Assembly (NCBI GenBank): GCA_026770025.1
Contig: JAMXDE010000017.1
Location: forward strand, 1,178,001 to 1,242,000
DNA: 64,000 nucleotides
Origin: Craspedostauros australis
Lineage: Eukaryota > Bacillariophyta > Bacillariophyceae > Mastogloiales > Achnanthaceae
Reading direction: 5' to 3'
Positions within the stretch are counted from its first letter, which is position 1, and the number at the start of each line of letters is the position of its first letter. Below the pieces are notes generated by a model. It worked only from the letters and a program-made list of their open reading frames with translations. It had not been told where the DNA came from and ran no database searches. Positions 10,613-22,660 of the stretch are shown here, in pieces. The position numbers and the translations under genes are program-made.

Positions 10613-11858
10613 TAGACCTGGACTGGCGTTGGTCCGACCTGACCTGAAATGATGAATGAAACGAGACGAACGCTCCACGCCTCCTTTTCACTCGTGTTGG
10701 GTGTTGTTTGTCGTGGTTGGAGGATTCGCATCTTGCCAAACAGTAAAAACGCGCGCAAGACTGCTGACGGAACGCAAAACTCAACGAACGCGACAGCACC
10801 AGCGAAGATCGACCGATTGGCGCAACGATCATCAACGCGAAGGCGTTTCTGGGTCGTTCGCCGTCATTGGGCGAAATGCAATCCAATTGGTCGGATTCGG
10901 TTTTCGGCCAGTCTTGTAATCCAGTCCTGCAAAGAAACCCACAACAAGTCTGAAGATTGAGGGGGACACCCTTGATTATGTCGAAGTGATCGAACATCTC
11001 AACGGGACATGTGAACCAATCAAAACACCCCATTCTCTGAAGTGCCGATCGAGCCAGACAACGCTCCATACAATGAACGAACAAGTAATCGGACGCAACG
11101 TTGCCCGTTCGTTTCTACTAGGTGTAGTTTGAAAATTTGCATAGTTGTACGACACCATCACCAGTTTCCCGCATTCGCTGGCGAACAAATTGGACACGTT
11201 TTGATGGACAAGTTAGTTTGGTTCGACTCGTGACCTTATTCGTGTCCTGTTGTTCCACTCCAGCGAAAGCGGTTTCATTTCTTGCGTCCGTGGTGGCAGG
11301 CCTGGTTTCCGATCGCGAAGAGTCCGGTTTGCACCTTTTGGGGGCAGTTGTGGGGTAATACAAAGGGCGATACGAACAATCGCGAATGTGCACGTTCGGA
11401 AATGTGTTTTGTCCGTGATGATTGATGACGCCGATTGAGGAACTTGCGTGTTCTGCGCATCTATGTGAAGAGTAAATGTGCGAAGGCTAATTGGCTTGGA
11501 AACAGATGAGAACGCACAAAGCGCACGACGCTTCGTCGTGTTTGCATCAAAAAACGTACTAGCAAGCACCAGTGTAGAGCCTTGCGAAAGTCCTCTATCA
11601 TTTAGACCGCAGACTCTCTCTCTCTCTCTACTGATAGAGACTACGAGAGAACACTTGGTCCATTCCTGCTTCAGTGTGTGGCCTAGATCGTACTCGGAGA
11701 GTATGGTGGATGCCTCTGTGGCAGGTCATGATCAAACCGAAAACGCATTTGGAATCAGGTGCGCGCTGTGCTCTGCTTCAGCGACCTTTGTCCACTTCTC
11801 GTCTGGGTGACTGGTTGCATGGTTGTGAATTGTTGGCATGCTGGTGCTGCCACGCTAT
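10613..11858. other. Intergenic: CYP51 upstream, HMG-box gene 3' side
   Basis: Many short frames are open on both strands, but none has protein-like composition. A (CT)n microsatellite lies at about 11613-11629. No gene recognised. Confidence 0.4.
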
Positions 11859-14800
11859 TCAGAAACTTCGTTTGTCGTATTCTGTTGGTCCATGACCGTT
11901 CGGTGCCTGCGATCCCGTTTCTTCGGAGCCATACTGCGGAAGTAATACACCATTCGCATCCGACGCGACAAGGCCATCTTGCGTCTGGTCGTGACGATGG
12001 ATGGGTTCCGGTTCAAACGATCTTGGAGCTGATGCTACTGTGGACGCCGAAACTTGGTTGCTTCTGGCCAACGGAGATGGCGGATGAGTGGGCAGCAACC
12101 CCATGTTCCTACCCTGATCCATGCCGTGGTGTTCCAAAATTGATCCCTGCCTGCCGTTCGTCGCCAATCTGTAGTCATGGGCCTGAGTAGGACTCTCAGG
12201 GTTGTGGTTGTTGTTGTTGCCATCGCCGTTGTCCTCGTACTTGGCAGCATTATCATCTTTATAACGCGCTCCCGAAGCGAAATAGTCCTGCTGATGGTCC
12301 TTTGATCGATGCAGCTGCTGGCGGTGGTCTTGTTGGTCGTGGTAGGGGTGTGGATGGGTCCTTTCATGAACATGTGCAACGCCGTTGGAAGATGACGAAT
12401 GCTCTCTGCTGTTGCCTCCATGATGATTTGTACCATTGCCGTGTATGAACGAGGGATCATCCGCCGCTGGTAGATTCCCGTACTTGCCCCCAATGTGCAA
12501 CATCGAGTTGTGATCAGGAAAATAATTGCGTTGTCCTGAACTGTTGCTGTTGGTGCTGATGTTATTGTTCTCATTGTGATTGTTGCCGGTGTGGATGCTA
12601 CCATCTGATGAATGACGCAAGATGGTGATACGTATGCCATGAGACACATGGTACAGAGCAGCAGTAGCATGGTATTGAGCAGCGTCATAATGTGCGATGT
12701 GACAAGAGAGCACCATTACATGTGGGAAGGAAAGGGATGGTAAGCGACAATATGAGAGGGTGCAGGGTGGAGCTCCAACGCGCCGTACCTGTGCTCCAAG
12801 AACGATCCACGTCGCATACGAATTCAACCGCACGGTTACTACGAGTCGGATATCATTGCTGACCGCTTCAATACATCCCCAAGTGAGATGAGTCTTGGGT
12901 ATCCAATGCGTATGTATGCGCACTTGGATCACAAGCCCTCTCGAAGTGGATGCGAATGATACTGGTACTTACCATCGTATGATGCTTGGTGCGTGGACAT
13001 CGATCCCGGCAGTGGCGGGGGAGCCGGTGGGCCATAGGCGCTCGTTCCGATCGGTGGGTAGTACGGTTGATAGTGAGCAGATCCCGGATCCTCGTGTTGG
13101 GAGGATGGGCCACCACCGTACCCTGGTTGACGATGGTCGTCTCGGTCATGCCGTTGATCGTGGCCTTGCGAGTTGTTTTGCATTGCTCCATATCCGGACC
13201 TGTAATCATGTCCGTGAGCATATCCGTGGCTGTTCCCATACCCATCTTTGTGCATGGGTTCCATACCTGCTGCTGCTGCTCCTGCTATGGCTGCTGATAC
13301 ATCGTTGTTGCCACTCCCGCCGCCCGCGTTATTCCCCATCTGCGTCCCATTGGGATGCGCATTGTTGTTGGTGTTGCTGCCGTTGTTGTTGTGAGCGCCA
13401 TTACCATAGTAGAACCCCTGCTGCTCTGCACGATACGATGACGACGATGACGCCGTCGGGTCCATTGGTAGCGACCCAGCATGATGCATCACAGGATTGT
13501 AGGCGGATTCATCGTGATGGTACGAAGCTCCAGCGGGGGTATTGCCGTTGTGGTACGGGTGTCCGTAGTATAGGAACGATCCATCCGCCGCTGTTGCATT
13601 TGCATTCGAGGAGGAGACAGCAGCAGCGTGGTGGGATGCATATGGAAGCGGGGCAGTGTGATGATGGTGTGCAGCGTACGCGCCATTGGCTGATCCAGAG
13701 CTTCCGTCATGCGTCGGAGGGCGCTGCGACACGGTGTTGTTGTATGGCTGGTATGGATTGTACTGATGTGCGGGATGTCCCGCGTGTGCAGCAGCTGCGT
13801 GCGATGAGTAATTTTGATGCGCGTGATGTGACGAATGCCCCAGGTACATCGAGATCGGCACGTTTCCGTTTTTCGTGGCCTCTGCGATGCGGTGAGCGTT
13901 ATCTTCTCGGAGCTTGCGTTCCGCTTGCTTCTTGTCGTCCCGCTTCTTTCTGAATTCCGCCGCGCGTTCCTTGTAGGCCTCCCGCAACTTCTCCTCCTCC
14001 TCAATAAATGGCTTGCGTTCCTCCTCTGGGGCTGCTCTCCACATGGTCGCCAGTATCCTCGAGATCTCAGTCGAACCAATCCCGGGGTGCTGCTGCTTCA
14101 CTTCGGGACGCTTCCAGTTGGAAAACGCCAAGAAGGCCGACATGGGTCGTTTCGGTGCGTTGGGGTCCTTGGACGGACGTCGCGTTGCTGGAACCTTCCA
14201 TGGACCTGTGTACATGTTCTTTTCCACCTCGTATCGTGCCTTATCCCTCTTCGCCATCTCGTCAAAGCGATCACGCTCGTCTCTTGGCAAAGCCTTCCAT
14301 GCTGCTGACACCATCTTGGCGATGTCAGTCGTCTGGATCTGTTCGTTTCATCGTCCGAAAGCAAGTGCGGATGCAGGTGCAGATACAAGCGTAGATGTTT
14401 GCGTTTGCGATTGTGTTTGCGATGATTTATTGATTGTGCAGGCGCCAATGAGACGGTCGTCCACGATTGCGAAACGCAGGTGGAGAGCATCATATGTATG
14501 CAGAGTAGAGTGATTGGATTGGTTGTGCATGTACATGTCATGTATACGTGCAATGAAAGGAGCATGGTAGAATGTGATATGTCATCACGTACGAGCAGAT
14601 GTGAACAGAAGCACATGAAAGGATGCACCAAGGCAAGTACAGATGTAAATGTGGATGTGGACGCAGTGATGAAGGAACAGGAACATGAATGTGGATTGTG
14701 AGACGTAGTGAATAAGTAGTGCATTGAATTGCATTGTATTGTATCGCACATGTGCGAGTACAAGCGTAAGTGCGAGTAAAAGTGCAAGTGGGGTGTTCGT

Positions 14801-15329
14801 CCATGCGAGGATGTCATCAGTATGCGCAAATACGCCAAGTGTGAACGCTACGTGGTTTGCGGACTGATGTTCTTGTGCGTGTTCGTGCTTTTGCGCGTGG
14901 GTATCGGTGCTTGGCGACACGACAGCTGGTTTCGAGAATGTGTCGCGATTTGGGTCGTCCCGGAATCTTTCATCGTCCAGGTCTGTGTGTATTTCTTGAC
15001 ACAAACATCAACGCAAAGCAAACGCACCCGTAAGCACAAACCCCGATGAACGCGCGCAGGGAGATCTTGGTGCGCCTAAAGCGATTGATTGGCATGCGCA
15101 AGCAGATCGCGACAAAGGTCAAAACGATTGTTGCCATCAAGAAACAATCTGTCCCATCGAATGTCGCTGGGCATGCGATGATGTGACGTACCTTTTCCAT
15201 TTCATTCTTCTCCAACAGCTCCTTCCGTATCTGCTTATGCTTCTCGCTGGAGAAGAACATGTAGGAAGATTTGAAACGCCTGGGTGCCTGTGGGGCCTTC
15301 TTGTATTTCACTGGTGAATTCCCCACCAT
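11859..15329 (-). CDS. Two-HMG-box DNA-binding protein with Asn/His-rich tail, three exons, 749 aa
   Basis: Exons are 15329-15192, 14338-12973 and 12604-11859. Intron 1 is 853 nt (donor GTACGT, acceptor GAACAG) and intron 2 is 368 nt (donor GTAAGT, acceptor TCATCAG). Both joins keep the frame. Intron 1 splits the first HMG box: exon 1 carries RRFKSSYMFFSSEKHKQIRK, and exon 2 resumes with TTDIAKMVSAAWKALP. A second, fully recognisable box lies at about residues 105-175 (PNAPKRPMSAFLAFSNWKRP, then TEISRILATMW). The remaining 550 residues are low complexity, rich in His, Asn, Ser, Gly, Gln and Tyr. HMG boxes bend DNA, so a nuclear chromatin or transcription role is inferred. An alternative acceptor 6 nt further into exon 2 is also in frame. 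Exon 3 has no conserved motif and is supported by phase, acceptor and matching composition. Confidence 0.85.
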
Positions 15330-18300
15330 GATGATTGGTCGTAGTTTTCCTCACTGATCGAGATTGAGGGTGGATGCAGGGATGGATGGATCGATCGATG
15401 GAAAAAATGCGCTCCTCTTCGTCCTTCTTCGATTCGGTTTGTTCCAAGGCCTGTCGGCTGATCGGGCTGACCCTTGAAACAGACCAGAGCGGAAGGGAAC
15501 GAAGCAAACTGGAGCAACAAAAGTGGCTTGTTCCTACAGACCGCGCACCCATTCGACGGAGTCGGAACCACAGTGGTTATGTTGACCTGCGGATCCGCTT
15601 GCCTGCTGTATGAGTGAATGTGTGTGGCGTACGAGCAATGGAAGTTGCAGAGTGGTTGCAGAGTGGTTGCGGAGTATATGTTGGCGAATGCGTGTTTGTG
15701 TGTGTGCATGTGTTTGTGTTTGTGATGGTCGACCTATTGCCACAAGTGGGTTGTGGAGAGTATGATGCATTGAGTACATGTATGGCATGGTGCATACGAG
15801 TATGATGGGGGCATGAGTCGAGTAGAAGGCGATGGACCATGAGAAACAAGGGAAAGCAGATTGCGTTTGTGCAGAAGAGAGGCACAGGCAGTATCATCAC
15901 GAACGTGAGTGGGAACGAACACGAGAACGGTTACGGTAACAGTCGTGCGCGCAGTCGCGAAGATGTTTGTGACCAAAGTGCAAAAAGAATGGCCGACAAC
16001 GTGCGCAGCCAACAGTTTTGATGATGAAGGTGGATTTCGAGCAACGGACGCCCACAGCCCACCCAGAACGTACCATAATCGCAACGCGCCATAACATGCG
16101 TCGATGGATGGCACGGACGGACGAATGTGCACATGTGTGTGCGTGTGCGTGTGCGTGTGTGTGAGTGCGTTGTTTGTGGGTGATGCATTCGTTCCAAGTG
16201 CCACGCGTTGCATACAGGCAGTAGCATGTGATGCGTTGCGGCGCCGTGTGATGCAATGCAATGTGATGCAATACGATGCCATGATCGCCAAAGTCCAGCA
16301 ACGCAGACATGAGACGACATCGCGCGTGGTAACCCAAGTGACAGATATCGATGTGCAAGGGAGTTGAGGAGTTGTGAGTTATGACATTGGGCGGTGGACA
16401 GTTACATCCCGAGTGGCCAACAAACGGATTCATTAGCCTGTGGTGTCCGGCCAACGATGAGCTGACGACACTCGTGGATACGACCCCAGATCAAGGCTGT
16501 TTCGTGGTTGTGTAGCCAAGCAATTCTCCATTCACCACATCCCGAATGTATGCAATGAAGCAATTGAATCGAACAGCAGCAGCAACAGCATAGCACTGAG
16601 AGTGCGATCAAGCGCCGTTTGAGTGTGTTTGGCTGTTCTTGGTGGACGCACCAGTATCTCCCTTTGTCCGTGGGTATTGGGTATTGGATGTGTGTGTGCT
16701 TGTGTTGAGTTGAGCTGACTTGAGCTGACTTGAGTACTCTGCTTGTATTCCTTGCCCTGCCGATGTTGGTCCTCCTGATGTGGCTGTTGAGTCAATGTGG
16801 TACTTTTGCTGTCGTTGTTGCCGTCGTTGTTGCCTCTGCCGATTTCGTCCTGTTCGAATCTGTGTTGTAGACGCAAATGTGCACCGTGCGAGTCCGATTG
16901 TGTGTGTGTGTGATTCCCAAGAATAAAGGTAGAGCTTTACACCACAAGAGAGGCTGAATAGCGAGTTACTTGCTTGTTTGCTTCCTCGCGGCACCCCTCT
17001 GCTTGGCTGGGCTGGATTCGAATGTGGACGCTGGTTGCTTCGTTTCGTTTCGTTTGGCGCGGTGCCGTGTGGTGCGGTGGATGAAGGATGGAAGAATGGC
17101 CGAGCGACAATCCGCAGCGACGACGATGATGGCGAAAGGTTGGGCTTTGGCGTGGATGATGTCGGAGCCGCGACAATCAAGACAACGACAACCAAGACAA
17201 CGATGGTCACGACGACGATCACGAGACAACGAAGGCCCTGGTGATGGAGTTTGTGTTTCCTCCGTTCCCCTTTGCTCGACTCAGGTCTACTCTGCTCTGC
17301 TCTGCTCTACTCTTCTTGGCCTCCGTGGCGGGTTCGTGTCTGTGCTGTCTGAGCTGTTTGTTGTTTGTGTTGTCTGTTACCTGTTGTATGTGCTCCGTCT
17401 TTGCCGTAGCACTTCTGTGTGCGGTACCTTCGTGTTGAAGTAACCTCTTTTTGGTATGAATTGGGAGAGAGGCGCCGTCCACGTGTGGTGTGCTCATCCC
17501 TCGCACGGTTGGTGCCTTCTTACTAACACGCGATGCGAAAGGGCCCCACGGTGCTTCAGCACCAACGTCCGTTCGTTGTTTGTCATTACCATCATTGACG
17601 TTCTGCCCTGTAGTGGCCAAACGCTCAGAAAACGCCAACACTGCTCATCCACACAGCACAGCGCTCACGCAGCACAGCCAGGCACACCACGCACATCACT
17701 ATTCTCCGGTCGTTGAGGACGGTGCTTGTGCCCGAAAGATGTGTTTGTGCTGCCCTTTTGGCCTGTAGACACGTACGTAGATGACGCCGCTACGAACCAT
17801 CCAGAGAATGCATGGTCATTCGTGATGCAATAAGTGGTTAGTGTCAACGTGCAGAGGTATAAACTTTGTCATCGGAACGCAAAAAAAACCGCCGCGTCGA
17901 AACCGTTAATATTCGATGGGTGGCGAAACGGCATTTAGGTCATCCCCGCTCAGAAGGTGGCTTCACAATAGCCCAACGGCTCCGCCCACGAGCGATTCCT
18001 ACCACCGGTAGAAACACGGAGAATTATCAAAACATGTCGTCAACCATGATTCGTATGGCTCGTAGGTATGTACCTGGATCGCCATTTTGTGCATCCTCGC
18101 GAAACACGAAGTAGTTGAAATGGGGATGCTGCGGGGTATTCCTTGCCGCGTCGAGTCGAATGCACAAGCTGGAGTGCGTCTGTGACGTTGCTGCAAGAAC
18201 TTGTTGTTGCGGCTAAGAGTACAAGAATACGAGCGCTACTCGCGCTCTCCAATGACCGATCCGGGAGGTACAATTCAATGCCTGTCTGGAAGTTTTTGGA

Positions 18301-18890
18301 CACAGTCTGCGGGAATGCGCGGCACCAATGACAAGGATCAGGTTGTCGAGGTTTCTGTCACGACACTCCTCCATACTCGCAAAAGCGCACGTACAGGCAG
18401 AAGAGCGGGCGAAACAGGAAACACGTCGACCAACATCAAATGGCGCTTTCATCCATGGGATGGCACAACTTTAGTAGTGCGGAGAGGACGGGAACTGATC
18501 ATCGTGTCAATTGCAGTTCGCTGGAATGTTGGGCCCTCGTCCTTTGCGCCTGTCTTCTTGTCATCCTTCCCTCGCGAGTCTACTCGTCATCCTGTGTTGT
18601 TGTTGCCGCTGTCGGCTTTGGTACCGTTGGGCAGCGGAGCAGAGTGCGCAAAGTGCGACTACGATTACGATTATGGTCGAGCAAGCGAGCTACATTTGGT
18701 ACGTCGTCGTATGGATGTTTCTGCTGTTCCACTCTCTTCCTGTTGCCGGCGCTGTCGTTGCTGTCGCAGTTCCTCTCCTTCTATCTCTCTTCCTGTTGCT
18801 GTTGTCTCACCACGTTACGTGTTGCCACCGTCCTTCGGCGATTTGCGAACCAATCCCTCGGCTCTGAAATGGCAGAGCGGTTGACTACTA
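15330..18890. other. Gene-poor region upstream of HMG-box gene
   Basis: This 3.5-kb stretch has long open frames on several strands at once (for example 16608-17222 minus and 18201-18884 plus). They are low in motif content and rich in simple-sequence bias, so I do not call them genes. It contains a tandem GGTTGCAGAGT at about 15645-15672, a GTGTGC-type microsatellite at about 16132-16166 and a CTCTGCTCTGCT run at about 17285-17312. Confidence 0.4.
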
Positions 18891-18907
18891 GTGCCTCAAA
18901 GAGCCGG
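18891..18907 (+). repeat. Left terminal inverted repeat
   Basis: GTGCCTCAAAGAGCCGG, a perfect 17-bp inverse match to 19852-19868. Confidence 0.9.
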
Positions 18908-19851
18908 CTGTAACCAATTTTTTTGGTTACAGTTGGTTACAGTTGGTTACAAGAATAATGTCGTGTAGATCGTGGTACACGTTCTACGTAAGTCCCGAAC
19001 AAAAAAGGCCAAAAACAGCATCAACCAAAGTTAAACTCTCCGGACTTAGCTCGTATGGACCATCCTGTACTCGTCTCTCTATAGTAGCATCATATGGCGT
19101 TTATATATACAAAACTAAAGTTTGGTGTCTGTTGCTCTCTTGCTCGGTGAGCACTGATGCCATTCATCAAGCACCCCCATCATTCACGGACGTTTTTGGC
19201 TTCTGATTGCCATGTTTTCTTATTCTGATTGGTCCAAAGAAGTGTTCCAACCATCGCTGACGTCACGATGACGCAGGTGTTGGAACCAGATTTCTCCAAA
19301 CTTGCCACCGAAATTGGGGATCCGAGTGGTCAAATATCATTCCGACCTCCAGGGGAGCACTAAACGCAAGCATACCACCATACCATCGCACTCAAACAAC
19401 ATATAGACCATATGTTCGTGACCGCCTCAGAGAGAGGATTCTTAAATGATATCTATTGTACAGATTGAGCCAAAGACCGCTAAGTCCGGAGACTTCAAAG
19501 ATGGAGAGTCGAATTTCTCGAACAACAGAGGCATGATCCTACCGGACTCCTGTAGAATTCTACGTGTAACCAACTGTAACCAACGGGATCCAAAAAAAAC
19601 CCGGTCTGTCCGTCGTCCGAAGGCAAAACCACACCAATGGGGTCAACAAACAGATAAAGATCGACAAGATGGTAGTAACAACAAGATAATGTTATTGCTT
19701 TCCTGGATAGCCCTGAGTCTTAAGTTTACGTAGATGTAAAGAGATATTCGATTGAGTGTCTATAACTTTAAGTCTGAGATCGGGAAAATTGGATCCAAAA
19801 TCTGTAACCAATTGTAACCAAATGTAACCAATTGTAACCAATTTTTGGGGT

Positions 19852-19868
19852 CCGGCTCTTTGAGGCAC
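19852..19868 (-). repeat. Right terminal inverted repeat
   Basis: Reverse complement of the left end, followed by TA and then unique sequence. Confidence 0.9.
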
Positions 19869-20454
19869 TAGAGACCAGTGCCTTTGTCGGAAGTTACTCT
19901 GTCGCGACACGCACACAAGGGAGATCGTGTGATTGCGTAAATTGCGCATGGTCGACTGGGCGAATGGCTTTATGGCGGTTTGAGGAGCCAGCGGATCAAT
20001 TCCAGATGCCCTCTTTGGCCTGAGGATCCCGGAGAATTGGTAGCGACCGGTGCTCCTGTTGGAGGTGGTTTTGTGGTGCGGTGGGAGTGTCTCCGCCCTA
20101 CCGCCAAGACAAGGATTGGACTTGCACCGCTCCATTCATTGATCCGCGTTTCCGCCAATCCATGTTGTTGCCTGTTCGTTGTCTGTTCCGTGTTGTTGTG
20201 CGTGGCTTTCTACGAGCGCGTTGCCCTTTGCTGAGAGTTGTCGGTTGGACGGTTAGCACGGCTCATTAGTGTTGATGGTATCCAAGGTACTACTATTATA
20301 ACACCATTATACATGTGACATGGATCGAGTGTTTTGGAGTATACTCTCTAGTAGTGTCTGTGGTCTACTCGTACCGTGCTTCGTGCTTCGCGCTCCTCCA
20401 TCGTCGATACTTATGTGGATGCAGCGCGGAGGAGGTTGCCGATTTGTTTGGCAA

Positions 20455-20491
20455 GGGAAACGCGGTAAAGACCATATCTTGGTCGTTTTTT
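20455..20491 (+). repeat. Hairpin-containing repeat, copy 1
   Basis: CGCGGTAAAGACCATAT at 20461-20477, followed by CTTGGTC and a T run, can fold on itself (AAAGACCA with TGGTC). The same sequence in reverse orientation is at 25144-25179. Confidence 0.7.
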
Positions 20492-22500
20492 TCTTTGTTC
20501 ACGCTTGAGGTGTGTTCTGCGGTTTTTAGGTCTATCGAGTCATGGCCTCATGGGACTACAAGAAGCAGCCTTTCCCGTGTCGACATGGCGTCGTGCTGAA
20601 TTGCGTTCGTGGCTGCGGTGTCGCGCGCCGTCAGCATGTGCCAATGATGTGTGCTGTTCTCTGGCTCCACCCCTGTCGTGTCTGTCCCAACACATCCCCA
20701 TCCCAGACCCACGACATGACATAACATTGATGGAGCAGTCCATTTGCTTTCCTCCTTCGGGAAAATGTGGCTGATTTGCAATCGTCGGTCGTGTTCTCCT
20801 CTCCTCGCTCAGGCAACTTTCGCACTTGCCCGAGCGATTCCTTTTCGCGCCGTCGTTGATTACCACAGAGTGGTCCAACAAATACGCACAGCACCTTCTC
20901 CTACCAGCCTACTGAACTTCGTGTCATCAACCATCGCACTCTGCACTGGGAGCAGCGCCATTCCTTCACCTTCCTGTATTAATGTGCACTACGTTATTGG
21001 GTGATCACTATCGGGCTCGTGTCACTACCGTTGTTGAAGGTGGTGAACCCGCCCCCGTGCAACGTCTGTTTGGCTGTGCTGCTCCGGCGCTTGTTGCTGA
21101 TCCTCTTATTGTGTGACAAGGTGGGATCCCCTTACGCAAGCGTTGGTGTCTGGTAGTCTTCTTGCTTGGGGGTGTTGCCGCGAGAGCACGAAATTCGCTT
21201 TGCATTCCTTGTAATGTTTGTCCAGTGTGTCCGAGATGCAAACTCAGAAAATAGCATTTAGAACATCCAACAACAAAAAATGGCGCTTTCCCGATTACCC
21301 CATCAGGACAATCCTTTGTTTCCTCTTTTCAAACCATGACGCCAACCACGCGCTAACTCAACAGACATGGGAAGCTATCGACGATGGTCACGTTTCGCGG
21401 TTTGGGCAATTGAGCTATTTGGTACTAGTATAATAGATAGGCTAGTTGCAGTGTGTGCAGTGCATCTGTTTGGGCAACGCACCCGTCGCGTGCCTCTTGT
21501 ATCACGACAACAACGTCAAACGAGGGGAAGCCGTCGCAGAGTTCGATTTGAGTCAGTGTTGCTACTGGGTTGAATGCGCTTCAGATGCGTGCATGACGAG
21601 TGCTTGATTTGACTGTTGGCAGACAGTGGCGGTAGCACATGATTCCACCCGTACGGCAAGTTGGACAGACAAACACAACGCCCCCCACTGTCCCCAGCAC
21701 CAGCGCATACGACTTCGTGACGCACACACTTTGGTTTCAGTCGCTGGCAAAAGACGGAGAAATCGCCCGAAAGGCCGCACGGCAAATGGCTGGCTGTCGC
21801 GATCATCTCGGCGGTTGGAATTGCAACACGAACATCGCATCGCACACGAGATGAGCAGAAATTGTTTTGGTTCAGTGATTGGCACGCCCGTCGTGTCCAC
21901 CGTGACAAAAGGCCTGGCATTGTGGTTGTGCCGCGCAAGCGAACCGGCAAAATAGAGAAACCTGTGCGAGAGAACAGTTGAGGCTGCGTGCGTTGCAATC
22001 GAGCGACGGACATCAAATGCGACACGACCTTCACTCTCCAATGGTCATGTGATTTACTGCGATGTTGATTGCTGATGTCTTCACTCATGTCCATCTGTGG
22101 GGAGTTGCTGCGGAACACATACAGATGGTAACGGTAACAGTTTGTTCTGTACACAATGTAATACCGCGCGTGGCGAGAACACATTTCCTGATTGCGCACC
22201 TCCTCACGAAGCACGCACGCGAAAGGCGGTTCCACGACATGTGGTCGATGTCCGGACGAGTTCCACACACAAAACGATGGAAGCGAACCAGAATCAACAT
22301 GTATGCCCCTGCAGCTCTTTTCGTCATGATGTACAGTGCTCGGAGTATTTCCTGCGGATAGTGCAGGCGCGTGTGATGAAGCGTATTTATGGGGTCGAAA
22401 CAGACTTACCCACGGAACGGACATTAGTTTCTCCGAACTCATGCGTTGAGCATCACCGTCAGTCGCAACCTCCCTTGTGCAGCTCAGTGTGCAAAGTCGT

Positions 22501-22660
22501 ACCGATGTCGTGTCCAAGTCGTGACAGAGTCGTGTCCAAGTCGTGTACCCATTGAGTCCATGTCGCATCCAAGGCACGTCTACGTCGCGTTCACGTCGCG
22601 CTCAAGTCATGTCGATGAATGGTCGATGGATGGTCGATCGATGGTCGATCGATGGTCGAT
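22501..22660 (+). repeat. Degenerate GTCG tandem repeats
   Basis: AGTCGTGTCCAAGTCGTG occurs twice in the first part. The second part is about four copies of a 12-bp ATGGTCGATCG-type unit at about 22612-22660. No coding function seen. Confidence 0.6.

Larger units (their letters stand above)
18891..19868. mobile_element. 978-bp non-autonomous DNA transposon (MITE-like) with 17-bp perfect TIRs
   Basis: The left end GTGCCTCAAAGAGCCGG (18891-18907) is the exact reverse complement of the right end at 19852-19868. Both ends abut a TA dinucleotide (18889-18890 and 19869-19870), consistent with TA target duplication as in Tc1/mariner-like elements; the outer CTA/TAG extends the palindrome to 20 bp. 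Inside each end are 10-bp-spaced copies of TTGGTTACA: plus-strand copies at 18923, 18933 and 18943, and reverse copies at 19803, 19813, 19823 and 19833. A further reverse pair lies at 19565 and 19575. Such phased repeats look like transposase-binding sites. An internal 13-nt inverted repeat (19038-19050 with 19479-19491) adds to the symmetry. No ORF resembles a transposase, so it must be mobilised in trans or be inactive. Confidence 0.85.

Noticed and set aside
11219-11230. B-box-like GGTTCGACTC
   Set aside because: No A-box or cloverleaf around it.
16608-17222. 204-aa minus-strand open frame
   Set aside because: Simple-sequence composition (Val runs, Gln/Arg runs) and no motif; overlapping frames are also open.
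18869-18890. tRNA-like A-box (TGGCAGAGCGG) next to the transposon
   Set aside because: No matching T-loop (GGTTCRA-type) or acceptor stem is found either within the flank or after removing the element.
21516-22577. 353-aa minus-strand open frame
   Set aside because: Covers tandem GTCG repeats; composition is not protein-like.
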